The position numbers and the translations under genes were made by a program. From Candidatus Lambdaproteobacteria bacterium RIFOXYD2_FULL_50_16 (GTDB lineage: Bacteria > SAR324 > XYD2-FULL-50-16), in the NCBI GenBank assembly GCA_001783695.1, contig MFNE01000016.1:22639-59545 (forward strand): DNA of 36,907 nt. Reading direction: 5' to 3'. Of the stretch, positions 1 to 6,849 are shown one piece after another; within the stretch, counting starts at the first letter, position 1; each line of letters opens with the position of its first letter. The notes under the pieces are model-generated. The model saw nothing but the letters and a program-made list of their open reading frames with translations, ran no database searches and was not told where the DNA came from.

Positions 1-317
1 AGCCCACAAAGCCAAGCGAATCAGACGGCGGCATTAGTTGGCCCGAAGTGGCCGAAGAAACCTCGGACAAGGCAGGTGACCTTTATACGGTTCAGGTTCT
101 TAGCACCAGCCAAGCATCAAAAGCCAAAGCCATCGTCGCTCAGCTAAAAAACAAAGGGTTCGATGCATACACTGAAGAAATCAAATTAGATAACAGCCAA
201 CTATTCCGAGTACGGGTGGCCAAACTAAGCAAGGAAAAAATCCAGGCGGTTCGCGAAAAACTGACTAAGGTTGTAGATGGATTAGGGCGGTTGCAGGTGG
301 TGAAGGTGTCAAAGTAA
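1..317 (+). CDS. SPOR-domain protein, 3' end only
   Basis: This is the C-terminal end of a protein whose start lies before the window. The frame is open to the left edge (first full codon at base 3), so the GTG at 48 is probably internal rather than the true start. The last ~75 residues read as an SPOR domain: 'YTVQVLSTSQASKAKAIV', a glycine-containing turn (KNKGFDAY), then 'LFRVRVAKLSKEKI'. SPOR domains bind denuded peptidoglycan, typically at the division septum, so a periplasmic, envelope-associated protein is expected. The membrane anchor would lie upstream and is not visible. It converges with the leftward gene ending at 323, only a few bases away. The domain call is sound; the specific role is unknown. 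Confidence 0.75.
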   Translation, partial: PTKPSESDGGISWPEVAEETSDKAGDLYTVQVLSTSQASKAKAIVAQLKNKGFDAYTEEIKLDNSQLFRVRVAKLSKEKIQAVREKLTKVVDGLGRLQVVKVSK

Positions 318-322
318 AGCAG

Positions 323-1012
323 CTAAGACATCTGCTGCATAAACCTGCGCCAAGCAATCGTTTGCGAGTATTGCATCTCCACATATCCCGCCTCAATCCG
401 CCAGTCTCCCGTAAAAACCAGGGAGGCCAAACGCTCAAGCCGGTTTTTGGATAAATATCGAGAAAAAAGCACTGGGATAATGCCGGTTTTGTCGTTTTGC
501 AAGATGTGACGAATCGCTCGGCTCAACCGAGCGTCCGCAATCTTTTGGGAGACTTGGGCAGAAAACACAATCCTTTCGGTTTCTGGGCGCGTGGAGAGCC
601 ATTTTAGCAAATAATCAAAATGCCGGTAATCAAAGTGATCCCGGCAAATCTCGGCAAACAACTGATCCGCTTGAGCAAGATCATCAGGATGAGTCAGTTC
701 GATTTCAGTGATTTTTTGGGCAATCGCCAGTACACAAGCAGGCCTCGCCTTAACCTTTTCTCGAAAAACCGCGAAAAACTTTTCGGTTAAAAGGGTCATA
801 AAAACCAAAGATAACTCCTTTTCCATCCCCTGCCCCACAATCTCATGATCGGTCACCGTTCGTTGAATCAAATACTGAACAAATCGGCCCTGGATCATGT
901 TAGCCAAAAATTGGCTGGTAGGTTGGTCCAGAGCTGGGTTGCCTGGGTCTAGTCCATCCAAACAGTTTTTAATCGCTTGCGTATAGGGATTCAGTTTGGT
1001 TACTTGGTTCAT
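323..1012 (-). CDS. Hypothetical protein, last gene of LOG-aminotransferase operon
   Basis: A protein of about 229 residues that I do not recognise. The frame is open further upstream to 1078, but I prefer the ATG at 1012. It overlaps the aminotransferase stop by one base (TGATG) and has AAAGGA a few bases upstream, whereas the longer form would overlap the previous gene by 67 bases. The sequence looks soluble and mostly helical, rich in charged residues, with no signal peptide or membrane segment. Tight coupling to the aminotransferase and LOG genes suggests co-expression. No function is proposed. Confidence 0.7.
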   Translation of the reverse strand: MNQVTKLNPYTQAIKNCLDGLDPGNPALDQPTSQFLANMIQGRFVQYLIQRTVTDHEIVGQGMEKELSLVFMTLLTEKFFAVFREKVKARPACVLAIAQKITEIELTHPDDLAQADQLFAEICRDHFDYRHFDYLLKWLSTRPETERIVFSAQVSQKIADARLSRAIRHILQNDKTGIIPVLFSRYLSKNRLERLASLVFTGDWRIEAGYVEMQYSQTIAWRRFMQQMS

Positions 1013-2190
1013 CAAAGTCCTTTGATTAACTCCGTAAATACGGGCAGGCTGCGACGAATCATCTCGGTTTGGAAACAATAGGCAATCCTAAAATATCCGG
1101 CCAAACCAAACGCCCGACCAGGAACTACAAGTAGATTTAAAGCCTGCGCCTTTTCGCAAAATAAAAGGTCATCCGCTATAGGGCACTTCGGGAAAAGATA
1201 AAAGGCCCCTTGGGGTTTGACACAGTCCAGACCAAGGCTGGTTAAGTGATTATACAACAAATCCCGGTTGATCCGGTAAGGTTCGATATCCACCTTGGCC
1301 CCTTTTACCATCGGCAAAAGTCGCTGCATCAAGGCTGGAGCGTTTACAAAACCTAGGGTACGCAGCGCCAAAGGAGCCGCTTGCCCCAAGAGGGCACGGT
1401 CTTGGTGCAGAGGCGAAATTGCCAAGTATCCAATCCGCTCGCCCGGCAGGGCCAGATCTTTGGAAGAACTGGTCGCCAAGATCACGTTATTATAACTATT
1501 AAACACACAAGGGGGTTTCACCTCGTCATAAACCAAAGCCCGGTAAGGTTCATCGCTGATTAGGGTTATTACCCGGCCCAACTCAGCCGATTTTTTGGTT
1601 AATAATCCACCCAGAGCCTCAAGGGCTTTTTGATCGTAAATAACCCCAGTTGGGTTGTTGGGTGAGTTGATTAAAACCGCCTTGGTCTTAGGCCCAATAG
1701 CCGCTTCGATTGCGGCCAGATCAATCTGAAAGCCGGGCCCTGAAAGCACCGGCACCGCCTGCCCGCCGTGATTTTTAAAGTAATAATCATATTCGACAAA
1801 ATAGGGACGGATTACAATCACCTCGTCACCTGGATCGAGGAGACATTTCAAGATAACGTTCAGCGCCCCACCAGCCCCCACACACATACAAATATCGCCA
1901 ACTAAAAATGCTAACCCCGATTCGTCGGCCATTAGGCTGGCAATATAATCGCGGGTCTCTTTGTACCCCGCGTTGGGCATGTAGCGATGGGTTCCAGGTT
2001 GCTCGCTCTGGGTTAAGGTTTTTAAAGCCTCAACTACCGCTAAAGGCGGCTCAAAAACCGGATTGCCTAGACTAAAGTCAAAAACTTTATCAGGCCCTAG
2101 GGCAATTTTTCGTCGCTCCCCCTCTTCAAACATCGCTCGAATTAGGGATGAGCCTTGGATACTGGCCTCTAGGGCCTTTGCGATGGCCAT
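1012..2190 (-). CDS. PLP-dependent aminotransferase, class I/II
   Basis: A 392-residue fold-type I aminotransferase that moves an amino group between an amino acid and a 2-oxo acid using pyridoxal phosphate. Visible motifs are NSPNNPTG (175-182), the PLP-binding aspartate in ISDEPY (D213), the Schiff-base lysine in SSSKD (K244) with the following ERIGY, and a C-terminal FRIAYC arginine that should bind the substrate carboxylate. Length is typical of the AspC/AlaT type. The ATG at 2190 overlaps the LOG-gene stop by one base (TAATG) and no good Shine-Dalgarno is seen, which suggests translational coupling. Substrate cannot be told from sequence alone; aspartate, alanine or aromatic specificity are all possible. 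Confidence 0.88.
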   Translation of the reverse strand: MAIAKALEASIQGSSLIRAMFEEGERRKIALGPDKVFDFSLGNPVFEPPLAVVEALKTLTQSEQPGTHRYMPNAGYKETRDYIASLMADESGLAFLVGDICMCVGAGGALNVILKCLLDPGDEVIVIRPYFVEYDYYFKNHGGQAVPVLSGPGFQIDLAAIEAAIGPKTKAVLINSPNNPTGVIYDQKALEALGGLLTKKSAELGRVITLISDEPYRALVYDEVKPPCVFNSYNNVILATSSSKDLALPGERIGYLAISPLHQDRALLGQAAPLALRTLGFVNAPALMQRLLPMVKGAKVDIEPYRINRDLLYNHLTSLGLDCVKPQGAFYLFPKCPIADDLLFCEKAQALNLLVVPGRAFGLAGYFRIAYCFQTEMIRRSLPVFTELIKGL

Positions 2191-3020
2191 TAGAGGAATT
2201 GCTCGGTAAGTTTTGTTTGCAATAAAGTGAAGGCCTCTTCAACCGTATCTACAATACTAAACATCTCCAAGTCCTCTGGGCTGATCACGCGCCATTCCAA
2301 TAGCTTGTCAAAGTTAAACACCCCATTCCAAAACTCCTTACCGTAAAGAACAATCGGTACCTTTTTGCTCTTTTTGGTTTGGATCAGGGTCAGGAGTTCA
2401 AAGAGCTCGTCCATGGTGCCAAATCCGCCCGGGAACACAATTAAGGCTTTGGCCAAAAAGGCGAACCAAAACTTCCGTACAAAGAAATAATGGAACTCAA
2501 AGCTGAGTTGGCTGCGTTGATAGGGGTTTGGGTCTTGCTCCATAGGCAAATGGATATTAAAACCAATCGAAGTGCCCCCCGCTTCAGACGCCCCGCGATT
2601 AGCCGCCTCCATCATCCCAGGTCCACCCCCGGTGCAGATGGTGAAACGTTTTTCAGGTTGCAGAATCGAATCGCTCCAAAGGGTTAGACGTTTGGCCAGT
2701 TCACGGGCCTGTTCGTAATACCGAGCCAGCTTAAGGTCCATCTCTGCATGTACCCGAGCGTCTTTCATGCCCTCAGTCACCACTTCAACTAAGTCATTTC
2801 GACCCTCAATCGCTTCAATATCGCTCCTCACTTCGTTCATAGACTTAGAACGAGCCGAGCCAAAAAAAACAATGGTTTGGGTAATCCCTTCACGGTTTAA
2901 ACGAAAACCCGGGGCTGTCAGTTCCGAAAGCACTCTAACGTGCCTAGCTTCATCAGAGGCTAAAAACTCTTCATCCAAGTAACAAAGAATTGGTTTGGAT
3001 TGATCATAGGCTTTGCTCAT
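2190..3020 (-). CDS. LOG-family (TIGR00730-like) Rossmann protein
   Basis: A 276-residue protein of the LOG/lysine-decarboxylase-like family. It carries the two family signatures: GGGPGMMEAANRGA (131-144) and PGGFGTMDE (197-205), which together bind and cleave nucleoside 5'-monophosphates in the characterised members (cytokinin riboside 5'-monophosphate phosphoribohydrolases). An extra N-terminal ~45 residues precede the Rossmann core, which starts near TIVFFGSARS. The ATG at 3020 has AAGGAG five bases upstream. It is the first gene of a leftward operon with the aminotransferase and an unknown gene, and diverges from smpB. The bacterial role of such proteins is often uncertain; a nucleotide-salvage or YgdH-like activity is plausible but not shown. 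Confidence 0.85.
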   Translation of the reverse strand: MSKAYDQSKPILCYLDEEFLASDEARHVRVLSELTAPGFRLNREGITQTIVFFGSARSKSMNEVRSDIEAIEGRNDLVEVVTEGMKDARVHAEMDLKLARYYEQARELAKRLTLWSDSILQPEKRFTICTGGGPGMMEAANRGASEAGGTSIGFNIHLPMEQDPNPYQRSQLSFEFHYFFVRKFWFAFLAKALIVFPGGFGTMDELFELLTLIQTKKSKKVPIVLYGKEFWNGVFNFDKLLEWRVISPEDLEMFSIVDTVEEAFTLLQTKLTEQFL

Positions 3021-3137
3021 TATTCTCCTTGAGACAGTGTCTTTTTATACTCTGCAAATTCCGCCCTGCCAAGCCTTTCTGAGGCTTGAGATAAAACGGG
3101 GTCTGTGGGATGATGAATCATCTTAAAGGAGCATACC

Positions 3138-3590
3138 TTGTCTAGTCAGATCGTTAAAAACAAAAAGGCTTATTTTGATTATGAGATATTAGAAACCTTT
3201 GAGGCGGGGATTGTCCTGGTGGGCACAGAGGTTAAGTCGTTGAGATTAGGGAAGGTTAAGTTGGTTGATGCCTTTTGCCAGATCAATGACAAAATGGAAT
3301 TAGAACTTTTGCAGATGGAGATTGCTCCCTATAGCCACGGCAATCGCACCAATCACGAAATCAGCCGGTACCGAAAACTGTTAATGCACAAAAATCAAAT
3401 CCGTCGGCTCTTTCAAACCATGCGGCTTAAAGGCCTGACCTTGGTGCCTTTGTCTATGTATTTCAAGCGGGGAAAGGTCAAGGTCGAGCTTGGCTTAGCG
3501 CGAGGCAAAAAACTGCATGATAAGCGCTCAGTTTTAAAAGAAAAGGATGCGTTGCGCGAGATTGATCGCAGCGTCAAAATAAAGGTTTAA
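3138..3590 (+). CDS. smpB: SsrA-binding protein SmpB
   Basis: SmpB, 150 residues, the protein partner of tmRNA in trans-translation, which rescues ribosomes stalled on broken mRNAs. The family pattern is clear from end to end: KNKKAYFDYEILETFEAGIVL, GTEVKSLR, the EIAPYSHGN stretch, RKLLMHKNQI and the basic tail RGKKLHDKR. Length is normal. The start is TTG at 3138, supported by AAAGGA seven bases upstream; no ATG fits. It lies about 120 bases upstream of the tmRNA gene on the same strand, so the protein and RNA partners are neighbours. A weak -35/-10 pair (TTGAGA, 17 bases, GATGAT) in the divergent region with the LOG gene may drive it. Confidence 0.97.
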   Translation: MSSQIVKNKKAYFDYEILETFEAGIVLVGTEVKSLRLGKVKLVDAFCQINDKMELELLQMEIAPYSHGNRTNHEISRYRKLLMHKNQIRRLFQTMRLKGLTLVPLSMYFKRGKVKVELGLARGKKLHDKRSVLKEKDALREIDRSVKIKV

Positions 3591-3643
3591 ATAAAAATTA
3601 CACCCCTTTGAGCGGATTTTAAGCTTCTCTCCCCTGATTCCCC

Positions 3644-3672
3644 TTGTCCAATCGGGCAACTAGGCCTACAAT
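3644..3672 (+). promoter_or_regulatory. Probable sigma70 promoter of ssrA
   Basis: TTGTCC (3644-3649), a 17-base spacer and TACAAT (3667-3672) make a good sigma70-type promoter. Transcription would start near 3680, about 30 bases before the mature tmRNA 5' end, leaving a short leader for RNase P to remove. This lets tmRNA be expressed independently of smpB. Confidence 0.65.
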
Positions 3673-3710
3673 AAGACCTAGAAAGACCCAACCGGTCTTG
3701 CCCACCTAAT

Positions 3711-4113
3711 GGGGGTGCATTGGAATTCGACTGGGAAATGGGAAAGTAGAGTAGCAAGCCTGGGGTGATTGAAGGGCCCAGTAAAAAATCAATCGAACTG
3801 TAATTGCTAACAACAGCGAATACAACCTGAACGAAGTGGCTCTAGCCGCCTAGTTCAGTTTTTCGGACCCCGGCGTAAGTCGCGGACCGGACGGGAGTAG
3901 GCCCGATGTTCGGTAAGGCTTGTCTCCTGTAATAAAAATCGGACTGGACCTCTGCGGTGTCGATACGTAGAGGTTAAGATCAAAAACGACTGGTCACCTC
4001 TGAGCCTGTCCGGCAGCAACATGAGGGGGCGAGATGCGAAAGACGGACTAAGCTTGTAGAATCCTGCTGTACCGCTCCACAGGACGGGGGTTCGACTCCC
4101 CCCACCTCCACCA
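3711..4113 (+). ncRNA. ssrA: tmRNA (SsrA), one-piece
   Basis: A one-piece transfer-messenger RNA of 403 nt. The 5' end GGGGGTG pairs with CACCTCC at 4103-4109 to form the alanine-tRNA-like acceptor stem (one G-U pair), followed by discriminator A and an encoded CCA (4111-4113). The 5' domain has the family-typical GGAATTCGACTGGG, and the 3' domain has the T-arm GGGGGTTCGACTCCCCC. A tag reading frame begins with GCT at 3806. It frees stalled ribosomes together with SmpB, whose gene is just upstream. Both ends are set by the acceptor pairing, so the coordinates should be accurate. Confidence 0.97.
3806..3853 (+). other. ssrA: tmRNA proteolysis-tag reading frame
   Basis: Starting with the GCT resume codon, the frame encodes ANNSEYNLNEVALAA and stops at TAG. 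It ends in the expected hydrophobic ALAA degron recognised by ClpXP-type proteases. At 15 residues it is longer than the 11-residue E. coli tag. Confidence 0.93.
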
Positions 4114-4912
4114 TGATTGTTTTGTTTATACAGTTAGTTAACCTGTATAAATGAAAAAGGGGCCAAGGGCCTGCTCTTAATCGGGAAAATCTTTAGTTTT
4201 GTCCCAAACTTCACGACGCGGGACGTATTTGCTATGCTCTAGGCAATCCATGCTCCAGAAGTCCGTGAAGCGGCGCTGGAGAAGGCTGAAAAACATGAAG
4301 GTAAAAGAAGCCGAAAGTCGAGCAAAGCGTCTAGGAAACGCAGGCCTACAGCCAGTTTCCCAATAAACATTGGCGGCCTATCAGGACCAACATTCCGGTG
4401 GAACGGGTGTTAAAAGAAGTCAGACATTAAACCAAGGTAGTTACTTCCTAGATGGGGATTCGGCTCTAATGCTGGCAGCAACAGGGCTCTGGCCCATCAC
4501 GGGAACGAAATGAGCGCCAAAGAAATATTTGATCCTACCTGCTCCAAGAACTAGAGCTTGAACAGCACCGCTCTGGTTAACCACATTGCCCAAAAAAAAG
4601 CGAAAGTTCTTTGACCCTACCGAACTGCGTGTTTTGATTCACGCCTGTTCAGCAAGCTCAAATATTGACAATATTTAAAGGCGAAATCCCGCCACTTTCT
4701 AAGGGGCAATTTTGCCAGCGTCTTGTTGGCGTTAGAGTGCTCTAGCCCAGCGCAAGGGTTGGGGGCATTAAAGGGGGAAGATAGTAGCGCCAAAGCAGTC
4801 TAAATCCTCAAGGAAGGCTTTTTAAGGTGATAAACTTACCCTGCAAAAGAGGGAAGGTTTCAGGCAGTTGCTTTAAAGATGGGCTGTCGGCCAGAGCCAG
4901 AGTTGGCGGGAA
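4114..4912. other. About 800 bases without an intact gene
   Basis: All six frames are broken by frequent stops and no RNA gene is recognised. Near the left end a perfect 9-base inverted repeat flanks a 9-base loop (see the entry at 4125). A TTCACG/CGTGAA pair lies near 4209-4271. Short patches of basic, coding-like composition occur around 4260-4420, which suggests decayed coding sequence. I could not identify a parent gene with any confidence. Confidence 0.4.
4125..4151. repeat. 9-bp perfect inverted repeat after ssrA
   Basis: TTTATACAG (4125-4133) and CTGTATAAA (4143-4151) are perfect inverted copies around a 9-base loop, 11 bases past the tmRNA CCA. The stem is AT-rich and is not followed by a T-run, so it is not a classical intrinsic terminator. 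It may still mark the 3' boundary of the ssrA transcript. Confidence 0.5.
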
Positions 4913-5311
4913 CTAGAAGTAGGAGAGGTCGTCGGTTTTGTGAATTTCGTCGAACATTAAAGCTAACCAGGTTTCTTCAAGGCGTTTACCGCCTTCGTCG
5001 GCGTCATCCGCTTGGCAACCTAGGTTGGTCAAACCCCGACCATCTTGCCATTTACCTCGAACGATAATGCGCAATTCAACGTCATCTTCGGCCTGCAACT
5101 CGTCACATTCGAAGATCACTCTTAACCGTTCCCCTTTTTCAACAAAATTGGGATTTGTTAGCGTAATTTTGATGCCGTTGGCCGAAATATCCTCAATTAT
5201 CGCTTTTTGGCGAATTGAGTCGTCTTCCGTTTTAAAAAGTATAGCCGGAAATTCCCGCTGAATCCTTGAATTCCGCCGTCCCTCTCCAGCATTGGTAGTT
5301 CGTTTATTCAA
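4913..5311 (-). CDS. PilZ-domain protein (c-di-GMP receptor)
   Basis: A 132-residue single-domain PilZ protein. Both parts of the c-di-GMP site are present: the arginine motif RRNSRIQR (R12-R19) and DISANG (D41-G46), which fits D/NxSxxG. It has no membrane segment or second domain, so it probably acts as a soluble receptor or adaptor. It starts with TTG at 5311 behind a strong purine tract (GGGAGAGG). It lies downstream of pelG on the same strand, about 150 bases away, so it could share the pel transcript or use its own promoter in that gap. Its position beside a c-di-GMP-controlled polysaccharide locus suggests, but does not prove, a role in that pathway. Confidence 0.85.
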   Translation of the reverse strand: MNKRTTNAGEGRRNSRIQREFPAILFKTEDDSIRQKAIIEDISANGIKITLTNPNFVEKGERLRVIFECDELQAEDDVELRIIVRGKWQDGRGLTNLGCQADDADEGGKRLEETWLALMFDEIHKTDDLSYF

Positions 5312-5382
5312 CCCCCCTCTCCCTCAGTGTATCCGCCACCGTTTTAAACTAAACGAATTTTTCCCTCCTGCCTACCTAGGGA

Positions 5383-5408
5383 AACCCCTAGGGGTTAACC
5401 CAAGGGGT
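5383..5408. repeat. Perfect palindrome and tandem GGGGTT repeats between pelG and the PilZ gene
   Basis: AACCCCTAGGGGTT (5383-5396) is a perfect 14-base palindrome. It is followed at once by AACCCAAGGGGTT, which repeats the half-site and can form a competing hairpin. On the + strand this is followed by GCTTTTTT, which looks like a terminator tail, but no rightward gene ends here. An operator for the PilZ gene or a processing site in the pelG 3' region is possible. Confidence 0.4.
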
Positions 5409-5463
5409 TGCTTTTTTGCAATGTATCACAAGGTTACATAGGGTGTAAAGCAAGCACTAGGCC

Positions 5464-6849
5464 CTATACCTTCTGTACTGAAGCGTTGGTAGTGACAAAG
5501 GTATGGTAGGGGAGCTTTAATACGTAGCGCATTAAATAAACAGCTGAAATCACAAAGGTTAATACGCAAGCTAAGTAGAAGCCAAAGCCATAATACCTAA
5601 AGCCCAGGTTATATGCAGCCAAGGTGAAACTGGCACTAGTTACCAAAAATATGGTTTGCAAGGTCATGTAGGCCCTACGGCAGTCAAAGTAGGAAAGAAT
5701 AATATTTATAAACAAAGTTAAGGTCTGAAAAAAGCTCCCTAAAACCCCGTACCGATAAATTGAAATCTGCAAGAAGTTGATTTTAAAAAGGTTAAACATG
5801 GGGCCTGCCATCAAAATAAAGACCACCGTTAGACAGCCTTGGAACACAATAAAGTTTCGGGCGCTGGACAATATAGCTTTGATTAAAACTTCGTGATTCT
5901 CCCTGATATCTTTTAAGGTCGCCTTTTGTTGGATATCACGGTAAAATTTCAAGTAATGCTCAAAAAAGTTGGTTTCAATAGACATCACAAACATGGCCAT
6001 TGAGGGTACGATCGATAAATAGGCCAAAAACATGGCGCTGTCATAGTTGGGGTAAAGCGGTAGTTTGGTGAGGCTGTGGTCCGATTCGGGAGCGTGCCAC
6101 ATGATCCACTTATCGACCCAAACTGCGGTGTTATAGGTCACTCCAGAGACCGCTACCTCCCAATATTTTGGGAAATAAACTAAAAATGCAAAGGGGTCCT
6201 TAAACCGGTAGGGATACTCGGCGAAGATACGCGCGACCAAAAGCGCAACTATCAAAGAAAGGCCCAGCGAAAAGCTGTTGAGGATCCCGATTAAATCGTA
6301 TTCATCCACCAACAATCCGGTAGCCAGCACCCCAAACAACATCCCAAATCCAAAAGCCGCGACTACGGTTTTGTAATCTTTGAGGGCCGTCACAAAAACG
6401 CTGATCAACCAAATCTCAGAGATTAATAAAAAGTTGATCACCGCCGAGAAGGCCAACGCACTGGATATATTGGCGTAACCAAAATAGAACCAAACCGACA
6501 AGGGCACTTCATAGGCAAAGACCAATAGCGTGGACCCCACTAAGATACCTGGTGTCCGCTCGACGTTACGGTCATAAATGCTGTCCGCAAGAAAGCGGGT
6601 CACCACCATATAAACCGGGGCGGTAAACACCAACGAAAAGGAAAAATTATAGATTACCACCCGTCGAAACTCAGAGATGGTTTCGATGCTAGTAAATTTA
6701 CCGGCAATAAAAGTAATCCCTCCTAAAGAGACAATCGTAAAAATCCAGGGGCCGGTTGAAATCAAGCTTGAATATACGTAGGCCTGAAACAACCCCATAA
6801 GGTTGTCTTGTCTGGAAAGTTTGCGAAGGACAAAGCCAATCCCAGCCAT
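5464..6849 (-). CDS. pelG: PelG, Pel polysaccharide inner-membrane transporter
   Basis: PelG, 461 residues, close to the ~456 of the P. aeruginosa protein. It is a polytopic membrane protein related to MATE/Wzx flippases, thought to move Pel polysaccharide across the inner membrane in a complex with PelD, PelE and PelF. The N-terminus MAGIGFVLRKL, then LFQAYVYSSLISTGPWIFTI, is the PelG hallmark. About a dozen hydrophobic segments follow, and a conserved loop near the middle contains YNTAVWVDKWIMW. The ATG at 6849 overlaps the pelF stop by one base. It is the last gene of the pel block, with a PilZ gene downstream. Confidence 0.93.
   Translation of the reverse strand: MAGIGFVLRKLSRQDNLMGLFQAYVYSSLISTGPWIFTIVSLGGITFIAGKFTSIETISEFRRVVIYNFSFSLVFTAPVYMVVTRFLADSIYDRNVERTPGILVGSTLLVFAYEVPLSVWFYFGYANISSALAFSAVINFLLISEIWLISVFVTALKDYKTVVAAFGFGMLFGVLATGLLVDEYDLIGILNSFSLGLSLIVALLVARIFAEYPYRFKDPFAFLVYFPKYWEVAVSGVTYNTAVWVDKWIMWHAPESDHSLTKLPLYPNYDSAMFLAYLSIVPSMAMFVMSIETNFFEHYLKFYRDIQQKATLKDIRENHEVLIKAILSSARNFIVFQGCLTVVFILMAGPMFNLFKINFLQISIYRYGVLGSFFQTLTLFINIILSYFDCRRAYMTLQTIFLVTSASFTLAAYNLGFRYYGFGFYLACVLTFVISAVYLMRYVLKLPYHTFVTTNASVQKV

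Noticed and set aside
1012..1078. Longer start (1078) for the unknown gene 323-1012
   Set aside because: It would overlap the aminotransferase by 67 bases; the ATG at 1012 has a Shine-Dalgarno and a one-base stop/start overlap.
4125..4151. Intrinsic terminator of ssrA
   Set aside because: A perfect stem is present but no T-run follows it.
4240..4600. Possible IS66-type transposase remnant after ssrA
   Set aside because: A short patch (RPIRTNIPVERVLKEVRH) is only vaguely similar and the frame is broken; not enough to name a family.
5383..5420. Intrinsic terminator of the Pel operon
   Set aside because: The T-run follows the hairpin on the + strand, opposite to the direction of pel transcription.
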